Positions 21,851 to 33,298 of a DNA stretch of 64,000 bases are shown here, one piece after another. The position numbers and the translations under genes are program-made. Under the pieces are notes generated by a model that saw only the letters and a program-made list of their open reading frames with translations, did no database searches and was not told where the DNA came from. This DNA comes from Jaltomata sinuosa (Eukaryota > Streptophyta > Magnoliopsida > Solanales > Solanaceae). Each line of letters starts with the position of its first letter. The stretch's first letter is position 1. The stretch spans positions 480,976 to 544,975 of the forward strand of contig QJPP01001421.1 of assembly GCA_003996215.1 (NCBI GenBank), read 5' to 3'.

Positions 21851-23450
21851 GCACTATAAACATATATATACAACTACCAAAGTGAGGAATTCAGCAAAGT
21901 GGAAAGCAAAGGAAGGTAGGGGTTTGTTAACTCGTGTGAACCACATGTGAAATGCACTAGACATAGTGCGCGTCGTATCTGCCATCACACGAGTTAACAG
22001 ACTCCTGCCAGTGGTTTGCTTTCATTGTGCAAAGATGGTGCGAACCGCACTAGAGAAAGTGTGTGTCGCACCATACTTCACCCCTTGAAGAAGTAACTGA
22101 GTTGCATGTTCAGGCCAAATTTGATGCATAGTGCATTCTGCACATCAAGACCTATGCATCATATGCAAAATACGCAAAGACACAATTAGATTCAATGATT
22201 CCTTGCGTTCTTGCAGATTGCGCATGTGATTCATAGAGCAAGAGGTATTAGGGCACTAGACACCACATGACAAACTATTTCCACATTGACAAGGGCTATG
22301 GGGTATCATGACTTTAACTTTCGGGTACTCAGACTTCCCCGGATTTTCATTGACTCAAAACAAACAAGAAAGGACTCAATGACTTTTCTTAAGATGGACG
22401 TTACCCCGTCTATCATTGGGAACATCAATCCCTTCTTGCAACAACAAGCACCAACAAGCATAGCAACAAGTAATCCCCTTCCTTACAAGAGCGTACACCC
22501 TAATAAGATTTTCAACAAAGTCCATGGGCATACTATCAGTAACATTCAACCTCAATAATCAATTATCAATCAAAACCTCATGACAAACGATGATTTGCCC
22601 TTAAGAATGACGTCACCTAATCTATCATTAGGACAAATCAAACTCTAGTCATGAGTGAGTTACTCAGACTTCACCCCAACACTGATTTCAAGGCTATAAA
22701 TTCCTACCAATCAATATGCATTCATAAAATCAAAGCCCTACCAAGTTGATTCTAAAGGATATTATCAAAACAACTCAAAATTGGGGACCCAAAATTTTTG
22801 GATCTCACCCAAAATCAACATGGAAATTTATACTAAGCATGCTTCACAATATGAGTTTCCATCATTCATAAAAACAACTATGTAACGTCGGGGAACTTAC
22901 CACAAGTGAATATTATGAAGGGAAGAGTGAAAATCGAAGCTTTTTCAACTTCAACAATGGTGACCCACAAGACATTCCTAGAGAATGATGGGGTCAACAG
23001 TGGAGACATAACAGAGAAGATTGGTTGAGAGGAGAAGAAGGTTTTGGGAGAGTTTGAGAGATTTAGAGAGAGTTTTGGGAGGGAATTTTTGGAAATTTGG
23101 AAGAGAAATGCGGTGAAGGTGATGAAGGAGGTGGGTTTAAGTAGAAGGGAATAAGAAAATTGAACCAGGTCAACTCTGGGTCAGGTCAGTCAATGGGTTC
23201 GGTCAATAAAAATTCAAAAATTACCTGTTGTGTGCTGTGACATACGATCCGCACAAAACAAGGTGCAGACTGCATGACGTATCGCACATGGCTTCTATCA
23301 CCTCTGGGTTGTCCCAGGCATCTGTGTTGCAATGTGGTGGAGGTGCGATGCGCACTTGGGCTCGTGCGGTCTGCACAGACCTTGGAAGGAGGGTGGATGA
23401 AGGTCTATCCGATTTTGAGTTTGTCGTGGAATGAAGTAAAAGCGTCCTTC
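21851..23450 (-). other. Leader of unit B plus an ORF-less third copy
   Basis: 21930-22080 repeats the GTGCG/CGCAC words. 22270-22800 is again 3'-interior-like: TACTCAGACTTC at 22325 and 22671, and CCCTTAAGAATGACGTCACC at 22598. 22805-23420 aligns with 58828-59440: both begin CAACATGG.AATT, then AAGCATGCTTCACAATATGAGT, then GGGGAACTTACCACAAGTGAA. So a further unit lacking the ORF is fused here. No protein gene was supported. Confidence 0.55.
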
Positions 23451-23940
23451 CTCACTTGAAGGCCAAAAAGTGTGGATTATGAAATCAAGAGAATGGAATT
23501 CTCATGCTAAAACCTTCACCCCGAGAGTCCCACCAGAAATTCATTTCATATTTGGGTCGAAGGTTCAAATCTTCCAAGTGGAAATCTCGATGGTGAGGTA
23601 GCTTGCATCGCGCTGCGACATTAAATTCTGCGCTTGATGGGAGGCAACCCATCATTTTTATGCTTTACTTCACTTTTTGTTTCTTTTTGGTGTATTTTTA
23701 GGTGCCCAAAGGAATGAGAAGAGGAACCAAGTGTTGAGAAGCATCAAAAATACCTTTGAAAAATGTGCTTTTCGCACCTGGAAGAGTGCCCGTCGCACAA
23801 GCCATCACACAAGCAACCAGTGTACTAATAAAAAACACTGGCATGTGTGAACATAGTGTGTTTTGAACCTCACAAAGTGCCCATCGCACATCACGGGTAG
23901 TAGGCTAAAAAAAGTGAAAATCTGTCCAGACCAGTCTTCT
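23451..23940 (+). mobile_element. Inverted Athila-like fragment with hairpin
   Basis: 23550-23900 is the plus-strand version of what lies on the minus strand at 16311-16680: the GGTTCAAATC phrase, GCTTGATGGGAGGCAACCCAT, TTTATGCTTTACTTCACTTTTT and then GAGGAACCAAGTGTTGAGAA. Orientation therefore flips relative to the array to its left. The GGGAGGCAACCC hairpin marks the post-integrase point. Confidence 0.65.
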
Positions 23941-23966
23941 TCGCGAACGCGGAAGACTGGCTGCGA

Positions 23967-24029
23967 ACGTGAAGACTAGCCTTGCTACAGGCCTTCACAA
24001 ACGTGAAGACTAGCCTTGCTACAGGCCTT
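23967..24029 (+). repeat. 34-bp tandem duplication
   Basis: A 29-base string beginning ACGTGAAGACTAGCC occurs at 23967-23995 and again, identical, at 24001-24029, with CACAA between. It is preceded by GCGAACGCGGAAGACTGG, a related word. Confidence 0.85.
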
Positions 24030-24034
24030 TCTCA

Positions 24035-24609
24035 AATTTCAGACTTACTACTTATGATTATGTTTTTAGCTTATGATATTGCAATGAGTCATTTACATTA
24101 CAATTTTATGGTTACAGCATGAAATCAATTTTATAGCACATCTCAGATTTTGCAAATCTCACATACTCAGTACATCCTATAGTACTGATACATATCTTAT
24201 GTTGTATCCTCTTGATGATGCAGATTCAGGTTTGGGAACTCAAATTTATGGCTAGAGATTTGCCGGTGTCCCAGCTTAGAATGGTGAGTCCTAATACTTT
24301 GAGGACTAGTATTAGTTGTCTATCTTTATGGTTTATTCTTAATATTTGGAGTTAGCTGGGGTTTTGTCCCAGCAACTCATTATTCAGTTTAGAGGCTTTC
24401 AGACATAGTAAAGATTCTGTATTTGGGTTTTGAATCCTATTATGTTATGTTTGAGTTGTTGATGACTCAGTCTATTCACCTCTTCAGTTTGATTCTTCCG
24501 TTAAGTTTATCTATATTTGTTTAAGTCATGCTTTAGGCAAGGGGTAACTTGGGGAACTTGTGGTCCCGAGTGCTGTGTTACGTCTAGGAGGTAGCCTCGG
24601 GGCGTGAAA
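24035..24609 (+). mobile_element. Partial 5' LTR of F2 chromovirus
   Basis: The last 50 bases (TGTTACGTCTAGGAGGTAGCCTCGGGGCGTGA) match the reverse complement of the LTR edge at 42864-42915. A primer site follows within five bases. The upstream part of the LTR is missing or too diverged; the left limit is approximate. Confidence 0.7.
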
Positions 24610-24613
24610 AACT

Positions 24614-24625
24614 TGGTATCAGAGC
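24614..24625 (+). other. Primer binding site, tRNA-iMet type (F2, plus)
   Basis: TGGTATCAGAGC after the LTR edge. It is followed by ATCAGGTT.AAG.GTCCTAGGGTGTCT, shared with the leader of the minus-strand F2 element at 42850-42820. Confidence 0.92.
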
Positions 24626-24820
24626 ATCAGGTTCAAGAGTCCTAGGGTGTCTGAAATCCACATTGAGTAGAGTATCTTTCATGTGTGTGAAGTGCGCCAC
24701 ACTTATGAGAGAGAAGCTATGAGGTGTCTTAGGAAAAATTTCACATCTTTCTTGATCAATATCATTCGATAGAGTTTAACTCTATGAACCCTCTAATCCG
24801 TTCTTTATGCTTTTCAGATT

Positions 24821-26205
24821 ATGCTTCCTCACCGTGCTATGCCTCGCCGGGCCAATGCCCGAAATGTTATTCCTTCGATTCCAGACCCTGAGGTCATAAA
24901 TGCGGAGTTTAGAAATGCCATTCATATGCTAGCTTAGACTATGGCCGCTCAGGCCAATTAGCAGGCTCATATCCCCGTCCACCTTCAAGGAGGAGTTGTG
25001 GCCCGAGTTTGAGATTTCATTCATATAAACCCACCTGAGCTCTGGAGTTCGAAAGGTTGAGAGGATCCAGAAATTTTTTTGGATGAGGTAAGGAAGATTT
25101 TTGGGGTAATGCAAGTTGTTGGTGTATAGGGTGCTGAGCTAGCCTCCTATCAACTCAAGGACGTGGCTCATATTTGGTTTAATCAATGGAAAGATGCTAG
25201 GGCTAGGGACGTGGTCCCTATGACTTAGGAGTGTTTTGATAAGGATTTTCTTGATCGGTTCTTCCCAAGGGAATTGAGGCAAGCTAAGGCCAAAGTATTC
25301 GTGAATTTGAGGCAAGGTTCCATGACGGTTCAGGACTATGGGTTGAAGTTCACCCATCTTTCTAGGTATATTCCTTCCATGGTGGTTGACCCGTGAGATG
25401 AGATGAGTATGTATGTTTACAGAGTATCAGATTGGGTAAAGAAGGAGTGTAGGTCCGCGATGATTCTGGGCGACATGGATATTTCTCGACTTATGACTCA
25501 TGCCCAATAGATCAAGGAAGACAAGTTAAGGGAGATGGTAAGGGAGAACAAAAGGGTTAGATCAGAGAGTTTAAGATTTGGCTATCATAGGTCCGGAGGC
25601 AGACATGCTCATCGTTTCAGAAGAAATCATCAGTACCCATTCATTCTTCATCCACTGTTCCTACCCAGATCCCCAGGCCTCGTCATGATCATACTGGTAG
25701 AGGATTTGGTTCCTATTCACAGGGTAGTGTTGCAAAGGGTACTCTTTATCCTTCTTGCAACAAGTGTGGTAAAAGTCACCCTGGTGAGTGTTTGGATGGT
25801 AGAGAGGGATGCTTTATGGTGGACAGGGTGGACATAGGATTAAGGATTGCCCTTCAGCTAAGAAGGGTCTGAGAGGTAGTAGGACTCAGTCTGCTCCAGC
25901 AGCCCTAGGAGGTCGACCGGCCCAGCAGGGCACTGCTTCTAGTTTTGGTGGTCAGCGCCAGAACCGCCTTTATGTCATGTCCTCTCGCCAGGACCAGGAT
26001 AGTTCACTGGACGTTGTTACTGGTATGTTGAAAGTCTTCTCTCTCGATGTGTATGCTTTATTGGACCCCGGTGCCTCTTTATATTTTGTGACCCTTTATG
26101 TTGCTTTAAAGTTTGAGATTAGTCCTGATCAGCTCTTAGAACCCTTTTGTGTTTCTACTCCTATTGGTGAGTCAGTCCTAGCCAAAAGAATCTACCAAAT
26201 ATGTT
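24821..26205 (+). pseudogene. gag-protease remnant of F2 chromovirus
   Basis: The ATG at 24821 opens MLPHRAMPRRANARN. One frame continues to about 25640 with eight premature stops: TAG at 24935, 24959, 25127, 25226 and 25508; TGA at 25010, 25058 and 25394. The gag domain is visible as WFNQWKDAR, FLDRFFPRELRQAKA, GLKFTHLSRYIPSM and MDISRLMTHAQ. After a frameshift come CNKCGKSHPGEC and a damaged second knuckle (GGHRIKDCP). Then protease: VYALLDPGASLYFVTLYVAL with an aspartate in an Asp-Pro-Gly-Ala context, and EPFCVSTPIGESVLAKR. It is cut at about 26205, before reverse transcriptase. The gene order, and close likeness to the minus-strand F2 gag, identify it. Confidence 0.85.
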
Positions 26206-26888
26206 TTGTACGAAAATATATGCTCAAAATACTAAACGCAGCACATAGATGTTTTCTAAATCAGAAAAACTGGGCAGAACCTCCCGTCTATTGCATCCTC
26301 TCTTTCTAACCCATAACAGCAAAGTCAATTTTTCACACAAACATAACAGTTATAGATCTGTGTATTAGATTTCCAAAACACATTTGATCACTCAAAATGG
26401 ATCTCTACACAATAAGATATTTTAAAATTACTAACAGCTACTCAATTCTAAATACATGTTTTGCACACGTACAACAAGGGAAAGATTATCTTGTTTTCTA
26501 GCTGAAAGAACAAGTTGTTCTATGTAATTTTGTGAGGAAATAATATTAAGAGAGTTCACGGGGTTTCCTCAGCCTTAAGGAACCAAAATTGGAGAGGAGG
26601 TGTAATATGTTTACACAGAAACATGGATATATATCAATCAATAAGTTGGCTGCCCCAAATGTTAAATATATCATGTATTTACTATTTTTTTTAGAGATAA
26701 ATATTGTTGTAGTAGTGTATGTAAATACCCCGATACAATTTCCTAAAATACCGTCTTACTTTAAGGCAAGCAACTTTTAAAATGTCGCAAAAATTCAAGT
26801 TTAGGGAGCATGAAGTAGAGACTAATCCTTTTTATCAACAAATAGTCAAATGATGTGCAAAAGTTAGCTTAGATATCTTGGGGTGTTA
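26206..26888. other. Unassigned AT-rich spacer
   Basis: No domain or element ends were established. A purine run GGAGAGGAGG at 26591-26600 precedes TGTAATATG, which could be a polypurine tract and LTR start of an unrelated element. GGTGTTACA at 26881-26889 resembles an F2 LTR edge. Both are too short to assign. Confidence 0.35.
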
Positions 26889-27136
26889 CAAGCATCGATG
26901 AAGAACCGAGTACTGCCCATACCTAGGGTACTGATACACCTTTTGGAAGACTCAGAGTCCTAGCCACGGTGTCCTGACAAACTCGGGAAGCCATAAATCC
27001 CGTTGGAGGCTGGGCTGGCCCCAAACCCCATAGCTGATGCGGTATGTTCACTCTGAAATCCTGGCGCTACAGGAAATACTGAAGCAACAGGAACAAAAGC
27101 CTCGTCGGCACCCACTGTCGTACTCATCCTAGGCAT
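26889..27136 (-). pseudogene. gag N-terminus of F1 copy II, truncated
   Basis: On the minus strand the ATG at 27136 gives MPRMSTT, behind CTTTCTCAG, and then runs parallel to copy I (MPKTSTT at 2110). Shared text further on is GGCTAGGACTCTGAGTC. The copy ends at 26889, where unrelated DNA begins, so the rest of gag and all of pol are lost. Confidence 0.75.
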
Positions 27137-27328
27137 CTGAGAAAGAATGGAACAACGAGGTTTTAGAAGTTAATGGAGCCAAGAACGCACGATAAGAAGC
27201 CAAGAATAGGGAACTTTTCCTAATAATGCCCTGTAGCCTCCCGCAGATAGGATACAGATATCATCATACCGATCTGCGAGACTCTACTTAGACACTTGCT
27301 CTTGTACCAACGACACCAGTGAACCTAG

Positions 27329-27340
27329 AGCTCTGATACA
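27329..27340 (-). other. Primer binding site of F1 copy II (mutated)
   Basis: The minus strand reads TTGTATCAGAGCTCTAGG; the expected TGG is TTG here. The position directly inside the LTR edge supports the call. Confidence 0.8.
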
Positions 27341-30129
27341 AAGTTGTCACAACATGATTTCTCAGGTCATGATGGCACTTACAACCCCCGAGTAGGCAAA
27401 CAGATCCCAGTAGCCTGAAATGGTTAGTAATGGGCTACTACCTAAACCAACACGCACAATAAGCAAAAATAAGAAGAAGCAGATATAAAATAGAACAACG
27501 CGGAAGCAAACAACCTGAATATATAATCATAAGGAAACTACACCAACCCAATGACCTAGTATCAAAAGTACATGAGCCTCTAATAGAATACAAGTGCTAG
27601 AGATAACAAAATAGTAAGTACAACTGTATCCGAATATACAAAGAGTTAGTGCCAAAAGATGAGATATGGTCAAGCCCCGGTCGGCAGGAGCTCACCCTAG
27701 TCTCGAATATCTTAAAGCTCCATGAGAATTCACGCAATCAATGATAAAGGCTCACACTAGAATCTGTACTAGAAAGATACATAAGTGTAGTATGAGCACC
27801 AATTTCTAGGAAACGGGTACCCAGTAGGCATCTCCGATCGACTGAGCGCATATAAGATATAAAGGCAGTAAATAGCAGATAACAAAGAAGAAGTCATAGA
27901 AGCAATAGAGAAAGTACATGGAAACTAGCACAGATAGAAGTCAACAACAATTACAAACATGCTATGCTAGCCACAGAAGAGATATATAACATATAACACA
28001 AGTGAAGGAAGAAGAATGCACCTGGAGTCCTTGCAACAATAATATATATAAAGAAAGGGTTTAAGAAAGTTGACGGTATACCGGTAACCTTAAATAAAAG
28101 GGAAAGAAGGGAAGCAATTAAACATACTCAAGCTAGAAGCGATATACTTAACAAAATCATGCTAAACACCCAACTTTAAGATAAGAACAGACATAAATCA
28201 ACCTCACAAGTACAAACTTAGGATGGAATAAGCTACGCCACAAAGAACCAAAAGCCACTAATCAGCACCACGCTAATGGATAGAATTCGCTAACCCACAA
28301 CTGCTCAGAAGGCCACATAATTAGGGCCTCAACAATATAAGACCCACTAATCCATCACTGATCAAGGGTCTAACAAATCAAAACCTCAACAATCTAGAAT
28401 CCACTAATCCACCAATAACCAAAGGCCATAACAAGCTTTAGAATAAGATAGAAGTAATGTAATTTACCTATAGTCCCAACGGGTGCCCATACACCCGAGA
28501 GACACAATCAAGTGAAAACAAACCCTCTGGCATCCCATACTATCGGATCATACATTGTGCACACAACAAACAAGGGTGGAATCCGAATGAAATATGCATG
28601 ATATGAATGATGGAACCGGTGTGATAGTAACCTTGTATGCACCTCCTCCAACACCTTAAGGCCCAGTAGGAGGACCCATAGTGGGATGTACCTGCTTTAC
28701 CTTAACTGCACCATATACCCCTCCTCCATCACACTCAACACGTAGCCCCTGGTCCGTATCAATAGGGCCCATAGAGGTCCTTTACCACATACAGTATAGA
28801 ATGTCAAATCTCAAAGTATAACTGCCCGAAGTGTATCTGAGTCTAGATCAATAATCAGAATCTCATAGTACGTGCTCGAAGTTAATCCAGGTCTAAATTA
28901 GTAGTAGTAATCTCAAAACCCTATCAAAGGGTACCTAGAGTGTATCTGGGTCTAAATTAGTGATCAAAGTCTCAACAACCCTTATAAAGGGTGCCCGAAG
29001 CGTATCCGGGTCTAAAAATATTGTAAAATATGTCTAGTGCTATAGTGTAGCTGAGTCTAGTATCAGTGTGAAAACTAGTGATAAAATCATCAAAATATCT
29101 CCTTCACGCCAAGAAGATTCATAAAATAAGTTCCAAATTCCATTTATAATCATTTTACCAAAAATGAACCCTCGGGGCCATTCAAAATTTAGAAAATCGT
29201 TTATAGTAGGCCTATAGCCAAAATAGTAGTAAACATGCAGAAAAATCCTTTACATGAATGATATGCTCGCAAACAATCGATTAGCCCAACGGCTCACAAA
29301 CAACCCTATCGGCCCTGCACAGGCACAATCAGTTCTACAACATACATATCCACCCTAAAGTAACATCTTGATGTTCGGGACTCACATACGTTTCCAAATA
29401 TTCCACAGTCTATGGTCCAGAGGCAAATACAAAGGCCACACGGGACCACAAGGGTAATATCACAACACTACAATACAAACAACATAAGAAATAAATGGAC
29501 CAAAGAGAAGGAAAAGGTTTGGGGTACCAACCTAAAATAAACCACCCAAGAATACTAATTAATGCAATTATAGCCTATATACGCAAAGTCTAAGGTAGGG
29601 AAAATCATAACCTACCTGTCGTCCGATGATTAGCTGCTGGAATGGCGTCGTACAAGCTCAAACTGCTCCGAGAAGCCTCAAATCGCTAACAAACTATCAA
29701 AATAATATTCTACTCATCAAGATGAAGCCAACAGTACCCATGATTCTAAAAATATAGCCAGGTAGAAATATGGGTCACAAGCGGGCCCGTGGACCTCATA
29801 ACTCAAAGCCAGAAATAAAAAATACCATAATGTTCCCCACATTCCAGGAAGAATGTGCTCTAAAATTGAGCGAACATGGACCATTATAAGGGCTCGAAAT
29901 AGCCCAAGAATAAAAGAATTATAAGGAGGGAATTAAGAAGAATTAAAGGAAATCGAAGAGAAAACTTACTCGACTAGAAGCCAATAATTGATCAAGAATC
30001 AGAAATTATAATCCTCCAAGCTGTCAGAATGAAAAATTGAGGTTTGGGATTGTATTTCAATGGAGAATTTGTGTTGGAGAAGAGGGGAAATAAGAGAAAA
30101 AAAAGGTTGTCCAGGCTTTTTAAGCTGCC

Positions 30130-30312
30130 ACACCCAGGCGCTGCAACGGCTATGCCGTGCGCTGGCGCTGAGGCGGCCAGACACGCACAGGTGCGCTGGC
30201 GTCGAGGCAGCTGGCACAACATAGGGGCATTGGCATGCAAGGCAGGCAGACATGAAGGTGCAACCCAGGTGCACGCTGCAGCGCCACACCAGCAGTCAGC
30301 AACAACAGCCTA
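30130..30312 (-). repeat. GC-rich block in F1 LTR copy II
   Basis: GCGCTGGCG, GGTGCGCTGGCG, GGCAGGCAGACATG and CAGGTGCACGC recur. It occupies the same LTR position as the GGCCGCGTA block of copy I, but the words differ. It gives rise to overlapping spurious ORFs on both strands. Confidence 0.65.
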
Positions 30313-30563
30313 TGCCAAGGAAAATTTTCACACGATGGGCCCTCGAAAATGTATACGGGGTCCGGCAAACACAAACGAGCTGAGCTATTTAACTATAAAT
30401 GGCATTCCTGACCCAATGAAATTGAAAAAAATCCCATTGGAGGTTGAATTAATGAAAAGTGGACCCCGTATCCAAAATCAACATTTAGGCCAACTATTTC
30501 AAAATGGAACCTAAGGGCCGAAAATAAGTACGGAAGCCTCGAGACCCAAACACTTGGTCCCTC

Positions 30564-30690
30564 TTTGGGAATGAAATTATGCTCCCTGTCCCTCTTTCAC
30601 AGAAAATGGAGAGATGAATTGATATATTTATTGAATCCATCGGGACTGACGGGGCTCAAACCCGCAGCTTCCTCCTTGACAGGGCGTGCC
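30564..30690 (-). other. Plastid-type DNA insertion with 3' part of tRNA-Asp(GUC)
   Basis: On the minus strand 30689-30640 reads as the 3' two-thirds of organelle tRNA-Asp: CCTGTCAAGGAGG (anticodon GTC in its loop), AAGCTGCGGG, the T-arm GGGTTTGAGCCCC, then GTCAGTCCCGA. From memory of plastid trnD, the changes are few (a G-to-A in the T-loop and one stem change). The 5' part of the tRNA is missing. Sequence 30564-30639 would be the organelle spacer downstream. Copy I of the same LTR (near 6500-6520) reads GAGTTA..GAGGGACC across this point without the insertion, which defines its edges. It cannot fold as a whole tRNA. Confidence 0.78.
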
Positions 30691-31102
30691 TAAACTCAAC
30701 ATTTCGAAGCTAAAAGATCTAACAAAATTTCCATCCGAGGCCATTTTCTATGAATTTTGACCAAAGATTACTATACAAGCCCAACTAGCCTGAAAACACA
30801 TAACGAGAGAGAATTCCAAGCTGAAAAGCTCCTGGATCCCGGCCAAAGGTCCAACTAGACCAAATTCCATGCTCCGAAGCTAACAGAATTATCGAAATTC
30901 AATTCTGAGAGCGATTGCTAAGAATATTGACTGAAGTCAATGATTTCCTAAGTTAAAGCTCTAAAATAGGGAAACGCTCATAAATACCAAATAAATGGCT
31001 CGGGCACTAAACTACCAGTTCAAGCAAGCCATAAATGACTTGAGGCCACTACAGGCAAGCTCTAATAATGAAAACGCAAGAATGACCAGAAGGGTCATTA
31101 TA

Positions 31103-33298
31103 GTCTCTTTGTTCCCTGTCCTCGACAAAATATAATGGAATACATAGAGTGCTTAAAATCTTATTAGGTATAATTTAAAAGTACTAAACTATATATATAA
31201 TCGTCTAACAAAAATAGTTTAATAGTGCAATTATCTTGTTAGCAACTTATAAACGGAGATGAAGGAACATGAATGCGTAATTATCTGAAAAACCTATTGA
31301 GGTCGATGTAAGAGAAATCACAACTCAACTTTGCCTTTTAAAGGCATACTATAAGAATAAAGCTTACTCTTAATAATCACTAACATTATTAATTTGATAC
31401 TTTCAAAATTTCTTGAACTTAGGTTTGAAATTTATATTTCTCGATCATATATAAATTTCACAGCCTTATTTACAAATAAAGAGGCTCTATGTTATGAAGT
31501 TATGGATCGATTCACTCATTGGGATAAAAATCCATAACTCTTATTTGAGTTTCAATCACAGAGACATGTAAAAATGTCAACATCGGCCATATCATTAGCA
31601 TTGCTTAATTACACGGGGGGAAACATCTGAACATGATTAAAAAAACTCATTAATTTCCTTTCAATTGCTCAAATTTAAAACTAAAAGAATTTGAACTTTC
31701 TAATCCAAACTACTTAAATGGTACTTAATGATCCTGCTATTACTTTGTCTTTCTTCTTAGATTGTTATTGATCTTTTTAAATCTATTCAAGTTTTCTTGC
31801 TTCTTATGGAATATGTGATTAAAACTCAAATAAGAGTTCATACAAGAAGAGATTATAATTAAATGAGTAAAGAGATTAGAGAATGAATAAGTTATGAAGG
31901 GATCGAGAAAACCTACTAGATACTTATCAAAAACACATATAATCCAAAAGTTAACAACACCAACTAATATGAGTTGATCCAAGTTATTCTTATAAGTTCT
32001 AACACAACGGATCGACTTCTCGGTGCCGTCCAAGTCTGCTTCTACTTCAAGATTATTGTTTTTCTCAAAGATGTAGATGGCTTTTAACCGAGTAGGGAAA
32101 TGACATGGAAACGATTCTTGTAAGATGTGAAGAGCAGATTGGGGAAGAGGAACACCCCATAATAACATTGATTGGTGCTGCTGATTGTCAGATTATTGCC
32201 GAGGGGATGAAGAAGCAAACCTATCACATAGGTATATATAGATTGGTAGCTTGTCTCTTCAAGCTTTGTAACAGTTGAGGTTAGGTTTGTAACTTTTGGA
32301 CTCTTCATCAATTATTGTTTCTCTTTCATTAATTATGGAGCTTTTTAAAAAAATGACAGTAAAGTGTGAAAAATCCCGAAAAAAGATAAATACGAATACT
32401 GCAAGGAGAGATGTGCTACGTCACCGGACCTAAAACTCTTAATTAAAATTATATATAGATAGATATATTTAAAAAGTATAAATTTACTATAGGAGAGGCA
32501 CAACCAACAAAAGGTGTGTGAGGCTCCATTACTTTTTTGACACTTGTATAAGTGGGTCTATTTATCTTTTTTTTTTAAAATATATATATTTATAATTGAT
32601 ATGGTCCCATAAGACACAATAACTTACACTAAATAAAAATAAACATACATTCACATTTTATATCTTCTTTAATGCTCGTTTCATTCAAAAAAATAAAGTT
32701 TTGGATTTTTCAACGTTATTCCTTCCTTATTATAACTATTCCAGTTACTTCTATTAAAAAGTAAAATTACTGCACGTTCAACTATTCAAACTAAACTTCT
32801 AATTTTTTAAAATAATTATGACATCTTTGTTGACGTTAAAAAAAAGTTGACATCCTTATTGATGATTAAAAAAATCAAAAAATTAATGTTCAAATCTTGA
32901 TTTTTTTCATCTAAATCTAGCAAATCTTTAATCGAATAAATTATTATTTCAAAAGTTCTTCCAAAATTATATAATATTTTCAAAAAATTCTAGAATAAAT
33001 TAAACGTATTCTAGAAAATAATTTAATTATTATTTTATTCCAAATTTCTGGCAGTCAAAAATTAACGGTTGATAAAAATGGAAATATAAAATTTATCTAA
33101 ATTGTTATTTACATAAATAATATTACGTCAACTGATATAGAGATTGAATTGACAAAACGTTACTCAGAGCCACAATAATAATCAAAAGGTTAATTTGGAT
33201 AGTGATATTTCACAGAAAAAGTTCAGCACAGAAAAGTCATATCCTTCTCCTTCTGCTAACACTACCGTAACCTAATAACCTTATATTCCATCATCGGC
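31103..33298. other. Unassigned AT-rich DNA
   Basis: No recognised element ends or protein families. Two overlapping minus-strand ORFs (32311-32084 and 32168-31740, the latter beginning MLLWGVPLPQS) remain unidentified and lack support. A TATATATAG string lies at 32231-32241. 32340-33130 is mostly A and T with short imperfect repeats (TGACATC.TT..TTGA at about 32818 and 32849). This may be older host DNA; the part next to 33299 could include the LINE's 5' untranslated region. Confidence 0.4.

Larger units (their letters stand above)
27345..31102 (-). mobile_element. 5' LTR of F1 chromovirus, copy II
   Basis: The plus-strand edges are TGTCACAACATGATTTC and AGGGTCATTATA (TTACA in the relatives). 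It is collinear with 6091-9813 reversed: the CTATGGTCC block near 29410, the clustered phrases of the form GGGTCTAAA and GTATC.GGG near 28840-29060, and the GC-rich block near 30130-30310. With a 127-base insertion (30564-30690) removed, its length is close to that of copy I. The right flank lacks the family polypurine tract, so this is a 5' LTR. The gag start follows on its left. Confidence 0.88.

Noticed and set aside
23560..23590. tRNA T-arm-like GGTTCAAATC (also reversed near 16630)
   Set aside because: No acceptor, D or anticodon arm at tRNA spacing; the text is part of a repeated Athila-like block.
26589..26620. Polypurine tract and LTR start (GGAGAGGAGG then TGTAATATG)
   Set aside because: No matching LTR, no pol text before it; too short to call an element.
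30044..30514. 156-codon plus-strand ORF
   Set aside because: Antisense to the F1 LTR, Ala/His-rich from the GC-rich block; no domain.
31740..32311. Two overlapping minus-strand ORFs
   Set aside because: No recognisable family, no consistent frame, no partner exon; kept only as unassigned DNA.
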